In this document: positions 26,822 through 36,544 of the stretch, piece by piece
Layout: each line of letters begins with the position of its first letter
Position numbering within the stretch: the stretch's first letter is position 1
DNA from: Marinoscillum sp. 108
GTDB lineage: Bacteria > Bacteroidota > Bacteroidia > Cytophagales > Cyclobacteriaceae
DNA: 64,000 bases
Reading direction: 5' to 3'
NCBI RefSeq assembly: GCF_902506655.1
Contig: NZ_LR734808.1
Span: 310,001 to 374,000, forward strand
Program-made: the position numbers and the translations under genes
Notes under the pieces: model-generated
Database searches by the model: none
What the model was told of the DNA's origin: nothing
What the model saw: only the letters and a program-made list of their open reading frames with translations

Positions 26822-28684
26822 TTAGAGGTTTCGTTGGTAAATTTGTTTGTTTCCAGTGTTGTCTTCCACTTCCAGTATAAACTCTCCTTTGAGCGGGATG
26901 TTTTCATCTTTTCTCACCGCCCAGATCAGGTCTTTTTTAGATTCATAATTCATCAGGAGAAAGGAGCCGTTCAGAGTAGCTCTGAAGCTTTTGATGCCGG
27001 AGCGTTCATCATTGATTTTGAAGTAAAGCTCACTGGAGTTGATGATGCGTGGCGTGATGACTGGCGGTATGGTGTCTTCAGCAATGGTGAAAGTGACCAG
27101 ATCGCGGGTGTCAAAGGAGATATTGCCGTCTTCCCAGGTGCCTCCCTGATAACTCAGATTACTCCCATAAACGGCGTAGACGCGAGCCGTATTTTCAGGA
27201 TAACTATATTCTGGTTTCAATCGGATATTGACCGTGGACCGCAGTGGGGTGTCATTGTGTGGAAACCGGAATAGCTCCAGTCCAAGCTGTACGTCATAAT
27301 CCTTTTCGAACCTTAGATAGAGGGTATCGAAGAGGGAGTATTGTTTGAAAAACAGATCGGAGTGATGGTTGAAAAAACTGATTTCAGAACCAGAGGGAAT
27401 TTCAGCATAAATGCCTGTATTCAGGATTTTACCAGCATAATCAATGGAATCAGGCAGGCCATCGTGTAGGTTCCACAGGTAGTAGGCGGCCCTTCTGTCG
27501 GTACGGTAGGGTTCCAGAGGTCTACGGGTATTGCCAAAAAAGAGAGAGATTTTTCCAGGAGTCCCCTGATGAACGTTTTTGAAGTGAAGGTGATCACGAT
27601 AGATCTCAAACTCGTTGATGTATGGGTCCGGGAGATTGACCACCTTTCGGTTATTGACCTCCGTCTCGAAAGTGGAGATATTCCCATAGCTATCCTTCAT
27701 ATAGATCTGAATCAGGTGCGTAGAGTCTGAGAAATTGAACCCCTGAGAAGAGACATTGTAAAAGTCATTGGTGTTACCATCTTCCACAAAGAGCTTGTTG
27801 TACTTTTTGCCGCCATTTCTGTAGGCTTCATAATCCATATGTACCAGAATGTTTCTCTGCTTGCCAAAGGAAAGACTCGATTTGGACTGACTAAAGACTG
27901 TATCTCCGTTGATGACCAGTGTGGTTTCTGGAATTCCGTTGCGGTTATACACCCCGTTCAACAGGTCGTAGGCATATATTTCAATGCCTATTTTGCCTTT
28001 CAGACTGATAGGTACCCGGGTATGGTAGACGTCATGGGTCTTGATGGCATCAAATTCGAACCTGCCAAAGGTTTCGTTCACTCTCGCCGCACCATCCAGG
28101 GTCACGAAGGCTATGTTTTTCATCTGAGGTGTGATGTTGTCCTTGATCTCAGCGAAGTTGAATTTTAAAGGATCCAGTATTCGTTGGTTGGCATCCCGGA
28201 TTTCGAAATGCAAATGCGGCCCACTGGAGGAGCCGGTATTTCCTGAGTAGGCAATGATCTCACCGCGCTTAAACACAAACTGATTTTTGTCTGGAAACAG
28301 CTGAACCTCAAAGCTTTCTGCTTTGTATTGCTCGTCCAGCAGGTACCTGGCTATGCGTCCTTCAAACTTACTGAGGTGGGCGTAGACCGACGTGGTTCCG
28401 TTGGGATGGGTCATATACAGGCAGTAGCCGTAGCCCCCTGTGTTCACCCTTACCCGACTGATGTATCCATCTGCAGTAGCATGCACTGGCAGGCCGGACT
28501 GACCACCCGTTTTGATGTCTAACCCCGCGTGGAAGTGACTGGAGCGGAGCTCGCCCATAGTTCCGGCCAGGAAATTTTGCTGACCGGGATTGATGGGGAA
28601 GAGGTAATAATTGTCTGAGGTGAAGGGTTGGGTGAATGCGTGAAAACTTAAGAAAATGAATAAAACAGGAAGTCCAAACCTCAT
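26822..28684 (-). CDS. Exported M23 (LytM-type) metallopeptidase
   Basis: A 620-residue exported protein (signal peptide ending HAFTQ). The N-terminal half is a LytM/M23 zinc peptidase domain: His52 and Asp56 in HFHAGLDIKTG, TADGYISRVRVN, and the catalytic His157/His159 in GPHLHFE. Domains of this type cut peptide cross-bridges of peptidoglycan. The 430-residue C-terminal part is beta-rich and unassigned. Because the HxxxD and HxH residues are all present, an active enzyme is likely, unlike NlpD/EnvC-type activators. Followed 4 bp later by bcp. Confidence 0.9.
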   Translation of the reverse strand: MRFGLPVLFIFLSFHAFTQPFTSDNYYLFPINPGQQNFLAGTMGELRSSHFHAGLDIKTGGQSGLPVHATADGYISRVRVNTGGYGYCLYMTHPNGTTSVYAHLSKFEGRIARYLLDEQYKAESFEVQLFPDKNQFVFKRGEIIAYSGNTGSSSGPHLHFEIRDANQRILDPLKFNFAEIKDNITPQMKNIAFVTLDGAARVNETFGRFEFDAIKTHDVYHTRVPISLKGKIGIEIYAYDLLNGVYNRNGIPETTLVINGDTVFSQSKSSLSFGKQRNILVHMDYEAYRNGGKKYNKLFVEDGNTNDFYNVSSQGFNFSDSTHLIQIYMKDSYGNISTFETEVNNRKVVNLPDPYINEFEIYRDHLHFKNVHQGTPGKISLFFGNTRRPLEPYRTDRRAAYYLWNLHDGLPDSIDYAGKILNTGIYAEIPSGSEISFFNHHSDLFFKQYSLFDTLYLRFEKDYDVQLGLELFRFPHNDTPLRSTVNIRLKPEYSYPENTARVYAVYGSNLSYQGGTWEDGNISFDTRDLVTFTIAEDTIPPVITPRIINSSELYFKINDERSGIKSFRATLNGSFLLMNYESKKDLIWAVRKDENIPLKGEFILEVEDNTGNKQIYQRNL

Positions 28685-28842
28685 CTAAATAGCGCCGTTG
28701 AAATGTTCTTTTTTAATCTATCACAAAACTGATGAATTCTGTGAAATGTTGCGTGTTTTTGGCAATTAATTGCTCAGAGGATATGGTTTCTTTTTTGTAA
28801 ATATAAAATGTAACTTAACGGATCAACAACAAATCTACGCTA

Positions 28843-30267
28843 ATGGAAAATTTACGCACCGCCTTCATTGCTTTGCTTACCGGCATTGTAATTTTAGCTT
28901 TTGTTCACACCTCCTGCACCTCATCGGTGGGGCGGGGTATGGAAGCCGTCTTTATAACAGATAAACTCTACACAGATCCTCCCAACTTTGGATCGTATCC
29001 TGCTACTAAAGATCAGATTCAAAAAATGATTGATGAAGTGGACTTACCCAATATTCGGGCGCATGCCTGGGACGTGTGGGGATCCATAACCTCTCCAGGG
29101 CCGGAAGGGTTGCCGGTTTGGGAGACCTGGTATTCTGGTTATGAAGTGTTTGAGCTGGCTGGGAAGAAGGGGATAAAAACCCGTAACATCGTGAGAGATT
29201 TCCAATCACCCAGACAGTTTCATCATTTTGAAAATATAACTGGGGGAGCTATCCCGCAGGATTTGCCCGAGCAAATTACCTCTTTCAATCGCTATACTAA
29301 AAGTGTGGCTGATTTTATCGTTTCGTCTGGTTTGAATCGGACAGAGGTTCTTGATTCGATCAATGGAGCATTTGATCAGGCAGGAACGCCGATTGCGCTT
29401 CGTCAGATTCAAACTACTCCGGATTCTATTGATGAGCGGGCCATAGTGCTCAAGCCGGTTTTTCAGTTCATAGATGGTTCGGGCCCCACGGTCATTCCAT
29501 TTTGGAACGGCATTTCCCCAAAAACCACTACAGACCTGAAAAACCCTGAACCTCATACCTGGAGGCAGGGAGTGATCGTGGATCCTACTGGTGTATTGAA
29601 ACCGGGAGATTCGGCCCTGATGTCGGTAAATAACGAACCTCTAAGGTGGCTGCAGGTGGTTGGTTTGGAGGATTTTTATGCCATTGAACTGACGGAGGAG
29701 GATGTGAAGGAATTTAGTGACTTTGCGGCCACTTCGGGTGATGATGTGGGGGAGGGAAATATGACGGATTCCACCAGCATCTATCAAAATGTGAAGGTGG
29801 GAAACTATGCTTTGCTGATGGCAATGCATGTCACTTCCAAGGAGATTAATAACTGGACATGGCAGACCTTCTGGTGGTCACCTTATAACGATCATCCCTT
29901 CTTTGGAGCAGACAGGCCGACTTCTATATCGGCCCCCTGGGATCACTATAATATGCGAACGGCCTACTTCATGGTGACCCCTGCAGGAAGTGCAGCAGGT
30001 GAACCGTTTGTGTCTTTTAATCCTTATCTGGAAACTAATCTTTTCGGTACTGTTCCCATAAAGACTAAAAATGGCGTATTGGATAGTATCCCATGGACAG
30101 GTGTTAATAGTAATTGTATGACCTGTCATCGGCTGGCGGCCCGGGCTCCCGGAAACTTCAATACGCCTGCCTATCAACCCGATGGATTTATTAGCATAGG
30201 GGACAGTGTATTTGCGGGGATGACTAAGGTGGATTTTTTATGGTCTGTCGCCATCAGACCCCAATAA
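28843..30267 (+). CDS. Lipoprotein with one C-terminal c-type haem site
   Basis: A 474-residue probable lipoprotein (lipobox around AFVHTSCTSS) with a single CxxCH haem motif (Cys425-Cys428-His429, NCMTCHR) near the C-terminus. The large N-terminal part has HAWDVWGSI, WETWYSGYE and WTWQTFWW motifs with many aromatic residues, typical of a family of one-haem cytochrome-like proteins of Bacteroidota whose function is not established. Convergent with a distant relative (30322-31737). It could be an electron-transfer or dioxygenase-like periplasmic enzyme; neither is shown. Confidence 0.75.
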   Translation: MENLRTAFIALLTGIVILAFVHTSCTSSVGRGMEAVFITDKLYTDPPNFGSYPATKDQIQKMIDEVDLPNIRAHAWDVWGSITSPGPEGLPVWETWYSGYEVFELAGKKGIKTRNIVRDFQSPRQFHHFENITGGAIPQDLPEQITSFNRYTKSVADFIVSSGLNRTEVLDSINGAFDQAGTPIALRQIQTTPDSIDERAIVLKPVFQFIDGSGPTVIPFWNGISPKTTTDLKNPEPHTWRQGVIVDPTGVLKPGDSALMSVNNEPLRWLQVVGLEDFYAIELTEEDVKEFSDFAATSGDDVGEGNMTDSTSIYQNVKVGNYALLMAMHVTSKEINNWTWQTFWWSPYNDHPFFGADRPTSISAPWDHYNMRTAYFMVTPAGSAAGEPFVSFNPYLETNLFGTVPIKTKNGVLDSIPWTGVNSNCMTCHRLAARAPGNFNTPAYQPDGFISIGDSVFAGMTKVDFLWSVAIRPQ

Positions 30268-30270
30268 AAT

Positions 30271-30307
30271 GATAAGGTTTGGAAGCTCCATGCTTCCAAA
30301 CCTTATC
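30271..30307. terminator. Bidirectional terminator between the convergent haem genes
   Basis: A perfect 16-bp inverted repeat (30271-30286 with 30292-30307) and a 5-nt loop, centred between two convergent stops. T-rich bases follow on the plus strand and A-rich bases precede it, so it can serve both genes. Confidence 0.85.
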
Positions 30308-30321
30308 TTGTTTAGGTGATT

Positions 30322-31737
30322 TTATTGAATACCCAGAATATAGGCTTTGACTTTTGGACTTGGTTCTGTGGGGATCAAATCGATGACATCCGGATCCTTT
30401 ACCGGCTTACCCGCAAAGTCAAGTAAGAAGCTAAAGTCTGTACCTTTCAGCTGAGTGGCTCCATGGCAGCCCATACACCCGCCCATATTATAGAAGGTTT
30501 TATTATACAGGGTGTTATTCCCACCGTCAAACGGTTTGCCAATGGAGCTTCCATGGAAATTAGCCAGCGTGGAGTCTGACTCGATCACGAAGTTCGCCAT
30601 GTAGTAATTCGGGTCTTCTTCTATGGAGTTGACAGGGCGGGACTGTACGCCTATGAGTCGGTAGTATTGCCAGATACTTTCCATGTTGATCTTCTTCAGC
30701 AATGCATGCACATTGTTATTCACCGTGTCGATTACCGGAGGAACCCCATGTAGCCTTTTGACGGTTTGAGGTGTACCTGTGGGTTGGGCATTTCCGTTCA
30801 GTAAAATGAATTCCATTTTGGCCTCCGTGACATCCACTTGCTCCCACGAGGCGAAAATAAAGGTGGGATAGTTTTCGGTTTTGTGAATGATGTGTATCCC
30901 TATCAGACCAAAAACACCGTTTTTATAGTAGATTTCTCCATCATTTCCTTTTTCATAGTAGATCACCGAGTCTTTGTAAAACCGGGAATGGTCATCCTGG
31001 TCAGTAAGCATGCGCCAGGCAGTTTTCACCTCTATGCTGCCTTCATTTTCGGCACCACCACAGGGAAGACAGATTACTCCAGCCTCCTGAGGGCTGTCGC
31101 AGTTGGTAGGACATTCGGGACAGTAGGCACTCAGAGTGTTGATGTTGTTCTGGGTACGGGCGGCCGCCTGGGCGAGAGATGCACTGTCACCGTAGTATTG
31201 CTGGATGTAGTCATACTCATAGCGGTTGACCTTCGCCTGATAGAGCACCATTTGGCTTGTGTCGTAGGCATACAGATTGCACGAACCAATCTCGTTAGAT
31301 TCATCAAGGTTATTGAATAGGTCAAAGCGGGCATTGGTGCCTGGAATGGGGGCGGGCTGATTGCCAAAGCTGTAGTGTGGCGGATTGTCAAAGGGCTGAA
31401 TTTGGCCATAGTACGGACGGAGTTCAGAGCGGTGCGCATAGGTTTCCCAGACGAGTAGGTCGGGATAAGCACCAGATTGGCTAAAGTTCCAGGTGGTGTC
31501 CGGTTTGCCACGCTTCTGTGAAAGGTCGTAAGATGATTTCCAGTTGAGCGCAATAAGTTCTTCCCAGGCAAACTTCGCCAAAAGCTCTGGAGAGGCATCG
31601 GATGACAGGTCTTTGGGGACGGTGTAGCTCACATTGATATAAGGAGGCAATGCTTCCTCTGTGGCAGACTTTGGCCCATTGCAGGCATAAGCCAGGGCAA
31701 TTACAAATAGGGTAAGGTAGGTGAGTGAATTTTTCAT
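30322..31737 (-). CDS. Lipoprotein with one C-terminal c-type haem site and a cysteine-rich insert
   Basis: A 471-residue lipoprotein (lipobox ending ALAYACNGPKS). FAWEELIALNWKSS near residue 51 and LLVWETYAHRSEL (near 93) recall the aromatic motifs of the convergent gene, and one CxxCH (Cys421-Cys424-His425, GGCMGCHG) followed by DFSFLLDFA lies at nearly the same distance from the end. A middle cysteine cluster (YCPECPTNC ... CLPCGG) is extra and could bind metal or form disulfides. The family is known only as putative cytochromes. The pair may form one redox system, which is inferred from position. Confidence 0.75.
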   Translation of the reverse strand: MKNSLTYLTLFVIALAYACNGPKSATEEALPPYINVSYTVPKDLSSDASPELLAKFAWEELIALNWKSSYDLSQKRGKPDTTWNFSQSGAYPDLLVWETYAHRSELRPYYGQIQPFDNPPHYSFGNQPAPIPGTNARFDLFNNLDESNEIGSCNLYAYDTSQMVLYQAKVNRYEYDYIQQYYGDSASLAQAAARTQNNINTLSAYCPECPTNCDSPQEAGVICLPCGGAENEGSIEVKTAWRMLTDQDDHSRFYKDSVIYYEKGNDGEIYYKNGVFGLIGIHIIHKTENYPTFIFASWEQVDVTEAKMEFILLNGNAQPTGTPQTVKRLHGVPPVIDTVNNNVHALLKKINMESIWQYYRLIGVQSRPVNSIEEDPNYYMANFVIESDSTLANFHGSSIGKPFDGGNNTLYNKTFYNMGGCMGCHGATQLKGTDFSFLLDFAGKPVKDPDVIDLIPTEPSPKVKAYILGIQ

Positions 31738-31811
31738 AGTAAGACAGTTAGTTTTAGCGTTAACTGTTTTAAGCTATGAATAAATATTTTTAGAAACAAC
31801 TGAAAGGCAAC

Positions 31812-32420
31812 CTACCTCACCTCAAAATCGAACATCTGCCTGCCGGCAAGCTTGCCTACCAGCCGATCACCGATCTTCACAGGGCCCACGCCTTTTGGGG
31901 TTCCGGTGAAGAGAATATCACCTTTTTTCAGGGTAAAATATTTGGAGACATAGGCTATGAGCTCATCCACTGGCCAGAGCATCAGTGAGGTGTTGGCATC
32001 CTGCACCACCTGGCCGTTGAGCTCCAGCTGAAATTGGGTGTTGGTGAGGTCGAAGCCTTCTTTTGAAATAAATGGCGACGTAGGTGCTGATCCATTGAAT
32101 CCTTTGGCCATTTCCCAGGGCAGTCCCTTTTCCTTGGCTTTTGCCTGTAGGTCCCGGGCGGTAAAGTCTATGCCCAGGCCGATCTGATCATAGTATTTGT
32201 GCGCAAACCGGGGTTCTACGGATTTGCCTTCTTTGTTGATCCGGATCAGAAGTTCACACTCATAGTGAATGTCTTTGGAGAAATCCGGGTAGTAGAAAGC
32301 GTCATTGTTTCTAAGAATGGCCGTGTCCGGCTTCATGAAGATGACCGGTGTCTCGGGTCTTTCGTTGCCCAGTTCGGTGATGTGGTCGGCATAGTTGCGA
32401 CCGATGCAGATGATTTTCAT
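31812..32420 (-). CDS. FAH-family hydrolase/tautomerase (FAHD1/YcgM-like)
   Basis: A 202-residue single-domain fumarylacetoacetate hydrolase family enzyme. Seen are CIGRNYADH near residue 5, ECELLIRI (Glu54/Glu56 metal ligands), GLGIDFTARDLQ with the third acidic ligand, WEMAKGFNGSAPTSPF and LFTGTPKGVGPVKIGD. Small members of this type act as acylpyruvases or oxaloacetate tautomerase/decarboxylases. The exact substrate is not decided. It starts 2 bp after the stop of mtaB, so the two are co-transcribed. Confidence 0.9.
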   Translation of the reverse strand: MKIICIGRNYADHITELGNERPETPVIFMKPDTAILRNNDAFYYPDFSKDIHYECELLIRINKEGKSVEPRFAHKYYDQIGLGIDFTARDLQAKAKEKGLPWEMAKGFNGSAPTSPFISKEGFDLTNTQFQLELNGQVVQDANTSLMLWPVDELIAYVSKYFTLKKGDILFTGTPKGVGPVKIGDRLVGKLAGRQMFDFEVR

Positions 32421-32422
32421 AA

Positions 32423-33739
32423 TTAATGAGCGAGGATTTCTTCCACTTCTTCTACTTCCATCAGGCCGCTGGCATCTACCCGGGCCATCTTTACCACCTT
32501 CATTTCATTGATGAGTACCGGATCATATTTAGCCTTGATGCGGATGTAGTTTTCGGTAAACCCATGCATATGTCCATCTTCCACATCATCCTCAAAGAGG
32601 ACCGTCTGCATCTGATCGACGTGCTGTTCGTAGAAGTATCTTTTCTTTTTCTCCGAAAGCGCTCTAAGCATTTTAGATCTTTTCTGCCGATCCTTTAGCG
32701 AGACCACTCCGTCCATCTCCAGGGCCTGAGTATTGGCACGTTCAGAGTAGGTAAACACATGGAGGTAGGATACATCCAGTTCGTTTAGAAACTGATAGGT
32801 TTCCAGAAAGTCTTCCTCTGTTTCGCCCGGAAATCCGGTGATCACATCCACACCGATCCCGCAGTGTGGCATCAGCGACTTGATGGTGTGCACCCGCTCT
32901 TTGTAAAGGTCGCTCAGGTAGCGCCGGTTCATTCTTTGGAGTATCTTATCACTGCCAGATTGCAAGGGCACATGGAAGTGAGGCACAAACCTTTTGGACT
33001 GGCTCACAAAGGTGATCACCTCTGTGGAAAGCAGGTTAGGCTCTATGGAGGAGATTCTGAATCGCTCTATCCCTTCCACTTCGTCCAATGCCTTGATCAG
33101 GTCAATAAATTTTTCCTTGCGCTTGCCATCCTGAATGCCAAAGTCACCAATATTCACACCCGTGAGCACTACTTCTTTCACTTCTGAGGCGGCGATTTCT
33201 TTGGCCTGCTCCACGATCTCCGCGATGCTGGCACTTCTGCTTTTGCCCCGGGCCAGTGGGATGGTACAGAATGCACACCCATAGTTGCAGCCATCCTGTA
33301 CTTTGAGAAAGGTACGCGTGCGGTCTCCGTAGGAGTAGGAGGCATTGTATCGCTTCGCTTCCTGTATTTCGGAGGCGTATACTTGGGGCTCATTGGTCGC
33401 AATGAATTCGTCGAGGTATTCAAATAGCCTGAATTTCTCGGCAGCCCCCAGTACGGCATCCACACCTTTGATCTCACTGATCTCTTTAGGTTTCAGCTGT
33501 GCGTAGCACCCGATGATGGTCACAAAGCTTTTTGGAGAGATTTTCTTAGCCTCCTTGACGATCTTCTTACACTTTTTGTCGGCATTCTCTGTCACCGAGC
33601 AGGTGTTGATGATGAAAATATCCGGTTGGTCTGTGAAATCCACTTTCTTGAATCCCCGGTCCTCAAACATTCGGGAAATGGTGGAGGTCTCGGAAAAATT
33701 CAGCTTACATCCCAGTGTATAAAAGGCTACTCGCTTCAT
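32423..33739 (-). CDS. mtaB: tRNA t6A37 methylthiotransferase MtaB
   Basis: A radical SAM methylthiotransferase that converts t6A37 to ms2t6A37 in tRNAs decoding ANN codons. It is 438 residues, the usual length. The N-terminal UPF0004 domain contains TLGCKLNFSE, NTCSVTENADKK and IGCYAQ (the second cluster cysteines). The radical SAM site is VQDGCNYGCAFCTIPLARG, CxxxCxxC. A C-terminal TRAM-like segment follows. A TACCTTTG box lies at 33748-33755 just before the ATG, giving a possible leaderless or very short leader. Upstream of an FAH-family gene in one operon. Confidence 0.95.
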   Translation of the reverse strand: MKRVAFYTLGCKLNFSETSTISRMFEDRGFKKVDFTDQPDIFIINTCSVTENADKKCKKIVKEAKKISPKSFVTIIGCYAQLKPKEISEIKGVDAVLGAAEKFRLFEYLDEFIATNEPQVYASEIQEAKRYNASYSYGDRTRTFLKVQDGCNYGCAFCTIPLARGKSRSASIAEIVEQAKEIAASEVKEVVLTGVNIGDFGIQDGKRKEKFIDLIKALDEVEGIERFRISSIEPNLLSTEVITFVSQSKRFVPHFHVPLQSGSDKILQRMNRRYLSDLYKERVHTIKSLMPHCGIGVDVITGFPGETEEDFLETYQFLNELDVSYLHVFTYSERANTQALEMDGVVSLKDRQKRSKMLRALSEKKKRYFYEQHVDQMQTVLFEDDVEDGHMHGFTENYIRIKAKYDPVLINEMKVVKMARVDASGLMEVEEVEEILAH

Positions 33740-33859
33740 AGAGGCGCAAAGGTAATAAAATCCCGCTTTCAGTTCTCTGGAAAGGGGTGAAGGAGAAGGA
33801 AAGTTCTCTCATTAGGAATTTTTGAGAGCCTGGTTTTGCTTTTTAAAGCACCTTTGGCT

Positions 33860-36544
33860 TTACAGCCCTATCAAAATGAAGGGAGCCCAATAGTAGGGAT
33901 CGCTATAGCTTGCAGACTTGAGCAGGCTGAGTTTGGCTTTTCGCAGGTCATCTGCAAAAATCATATTGCCAGAATGATTGAGGTGCTGTTTGTAAAACTC
34001 TATCATAAGCTGTGCGGTAGAGGCATCCGAAACCTGCCACAGCGAAACGATGAGGTTTTTGGCTCCGGCATACATGAGTGAACGACTGAGTCCGATGATT
34101 CCCTCGCCTTTTTCCACTTTGCCAAGGCCTGTCTCACAGGCCGAGAGGGTCACCAGATCTGCGCCGATGTTCAGTCCATAGATCTCACCAGAGTACAGGC
34201 TGCCATCTTCATTTTCCGTGGGGGAGAGAAAGATTCTTGAAAGCGCCGGCTTGGATTCGTTCACAATGCCATGCGTGGCAAAATGCAGATACTTGTATCC
34301 TGACAGTTTTGAAGATTTGAGCATGGCTTCCGAAGCTTCCTCATTTAGCAGAATTTCGGGGACGTCCGCCTCGGAGAGAAACAAGTACCTGATCTCCTTT
34401 ACTTCCTGTTCGGACCCTGGCAAGCTGGCCATGGTGAGTTCATTTTGCTCAAATGAAACCGGAGCGGTCAGCAGAATTCCCCTGGCAGTTCCCGCTGGTG
34501 CGTCCAGTTTTTCCAGAAGGAGAGAGGCAGCATAGTCATAGGATATGGCATATTTTTCCAGCAGGTAGGTATTGTTTCCTCCATCCTTTGACTCGCTCAG
34601 GAGAGACTCAAATGGAATGGTGCCCAGTAGCCCATCAGGTATGATGGTAAGGCTTTGAAGGCCATCTGGCAGATCAGGAATGAGCTGCTTGAACAGACTG
34701 ACACTTGAAGACTGGAAAGTGGATGGAATGTGGTATTTGATAGCATTACGAAGCCCTTTGGTTAGTTGCACCAGGTTGTCTGCTTTCGGCAGGCTGAATA
34801 CTTCAAAGTCTTTTTTGGAAATGAGGAAGATAAAAATGGATTCCTCACCAATGAAGTAGGATAACACCCCCGCTGTAGGTGTCAGTTTTTCCTGAAGTGC
34901 CGCGACAGAGATATCCGCCTGTCGGTATTTCAGGTTGAAGTAGTTGGGGTATTCCTTCTCCAGGCTGGTGATGAATGTGCGGTAGGATTGCCGGGTTTCG
35001 AAGAGTGCATTTTGCAGGGAGCCCAGTCTGGACTCATCCATCGTGTTAGCCAGAAGCTGTTCCAGCAGGCTGATTTCTGTTTTCAGGCTGTCTTCCAGCG
35101 CAAGGAGGTGGTTGGGAATCCCGGCAAATGCTTTGGCTTTGGTTTCATTGATCGCTTCCAGCAGCACAGCGGATTTGCTGCGCTCACAAAAGGTAAAGGC
35201 GATCTCCCGAAAGTACTTTTTCTGAAAGGTCTTATCACTCAAATACAGGGCCGTCCGGATGCCGTCATCATACACATCTGCCGCAATGCTCCCTATCCTG
35301 ATCTTATCCCCTTCGGTGAGTCGCTTTTGCCTGATCTGGCTGATCAGGTCATCGCATTTCAGGTAGGTGCTCAGGGCGCTTTTGATATCCGAAGGTTTGA
35401 GTGTTTTTCCGAAATGAAGAGCTTCCAGGGCCTGTGCTTTGTACTGCAGGGATGAGAGAAGTATGTCGGCATTGAAGTAGTCCTGCAGCTCCGGCAAATC
35501 ATACAGGGAAGTGTACTCCTGGTTTTGCAGGTTGGCATAGATGGATTTCTGAAAGCTCTCTACCGCTTCTTTGTAATTTTCTTGTTTGAGCTGGACAGAA
35601 CCAATCAGGTAGAAGGTGTTGGCCACCTCAGGATGCTTGTCGCCATAGAGGCGAATGTACTGCTGCAGTGCTTCCTGCTGAGTCAGTAGTGCTTTATGAT
35701 AATCACCCTGGGCCTCCAATATGCGACCCCTGTTGGACAATGTAAAGGCCTTGTTGGGGTGGTCGCCGGAGTAATGACTGTCCCAGATATTCATGGTAAG
35801 GTCCAGGTAGGTGAGGGCCTCCCCGAAATTGTTTTGGGCACTGTTGGCAAAGGCCAGGTTCCCGTAACAAAGGGCTACGCTGGGATGATTTTTTCCGTAT
35901 GCTGCCTGATAGATTTTCAGGGCATTATTAAAATTGATGACGGCTTGGAGGAAGTCATCTTCGAGGTAAATCAGTCCCAGATTCAGGTACGAATCAGCCA
36001 GAAGAGGATCTTCCCCCTTGAGGCGGGCTTTTCTGATTTTCAGTGCCCTTTCGTGGTAGCTTTTGGCGGTTTCCTTGTTCTTGTTGTTCCAGTAGACCAC
36101 CCCGAGATCGTTGTAGCATTCTGCGGCGGAAAGGTCAGTAGGATCTGGCAGAGACTGTTCTGCACCGGTCAGTGTTTCCATGGCCAGGTCATTGCGCCCC
36201 GCTTTGAGATAGGCCTCGCCCAGCAGTAGTTGTGCCCGTAGCTGAAGTACCTTCTCCTGTGGCAATACGTCTGTGATGTACTCCAGTGTGTTTCGGGCCT
36301 GACTCATGCATTGGTTGAGCGCTCCTGTTTCCAGGTGACATTCGGCCATCTTGAGGTTGCACAAGGCGTATTGGTCCAGGGTTTGCTGCTGCTGAAATCC
36401 AACACTTGCTGCCTGGTAGCTTTCAAAAGCCCGGATGTATTGCCCCTGTTGGAAATAGTTTTCTCCTGATAGAAAAAGGTCTTGCTGAGCCGCAGTGAGC
36501 AGTGTGGTCAGGAGGAAAGTGACGGTTAGGATTCTTTTCATCAT
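33860..36544 (-). CDS. Exported TPR-CHAT caspase-like protease
   Basis: An 894-residue protein with a signal peptide (MMKRILTVTFLLTTLLTAAQ), about ten tetratricopeptide repeats (roughly 20-350, e.g. AKSYHERALKIRK, EALTYLDLTMNIW), a long helical linker (about 370-560) and a C-terminal CHAT (caspase HetF associated with TPR) domain. The catalytic dyad is His758 (HFATHG) and Cys803 (LSACETGLGKVEKGEG), both conserved, so protease activity is expected. An exported CHAT protein is unlike the cytoplasmic ones of defence systems. The upstream outer-membrane barrel gene ends one base before this start, implying a coupled pair. Substrate unknown. Confidence 0.9.
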   Translation of the reverse strand: MMKRILTVTFLLTTLLTAAQQDLFLSGENYFQQGQYIRAFESYQAASVGFQQQQTLDQYALCNLKMAECHLETGALNQCMSQARNTLEYITDVLPQEKVLQLRAQLLLGEAYLKAGRNDLAMETLTGAEQSLPDPTDLSAAECYNDLGVVYWNNKNKETAKSYHERALKIRKARLKGEDPLLADSYLNLGLIYLEDDFLQAVINFNNALKIYQAAYGKNHPSVALCYGNLAFANSAQNNFGEALTYLDLTMNIWDSHYSGDHPNKAFTLSNRGRILEAQGDYHKALLTQQEALQQYIRLYGDKHPEVANTFYLIGSVQLKQENYKEAVESFQKSIYANLQNQEYTSLYDLPELQDYFNADILLSSLQYKAQALEALHFGKTLKPSDIKSALSTYLKCDDLISQIRQKRLTEGDKIRIGSIAADVYDDGIRTALYLSDKTFQKKYFREIAFTFCERSKSAVLLEAINETKAKAFAGIPNHLLALEDSLKTEISLLEQLLANTMDESRLGSLQNALFETRQSYRTFITSLEKEYPNYFNLKYRQADISVAALQEKLTPTAGVLSYFIGEESIFIFLISKKDFEVFSLPKADNLVQLTKGLRNAIKYHIPSTFQSSSVSLFKQLIPDLPDGLQSLTIIPDGLLGTIPFESLLSESKDGGNNTYLLEKYAISYDYAASLLLEKLDAPAGTARGILLTAPVSFEQNELTMASLPGSEQEVKEIRYLFLSEADVPEILLNEEASEAMLKSSKLSGYKYLHFATHGIVNESKPALSRIFLSPTENEDGSLYSGEIYGLNIGADLVTLSACETGLGKVEKGEGIIGLSRSLMYAGAKNLIVSLWQVSDASTAQLMIEFYKQHLNHSGNMIFADDLRKAKLSLLKSASYSDPYYWAPFILIGL

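Noticed and set aside
28685-28842. Promoter of the 28843 haem gene
   Set aside because: A TTTG is followed at 20 bp by TATGGTTT, which does not match TAnnTTTG closely enough to report as a feature.
33860-36544. CHAT protein as part of a phage-defence system
   Set aside because: A signal peptide and a barrel-gene partner point to the envelope, and no defence genes are nearby.
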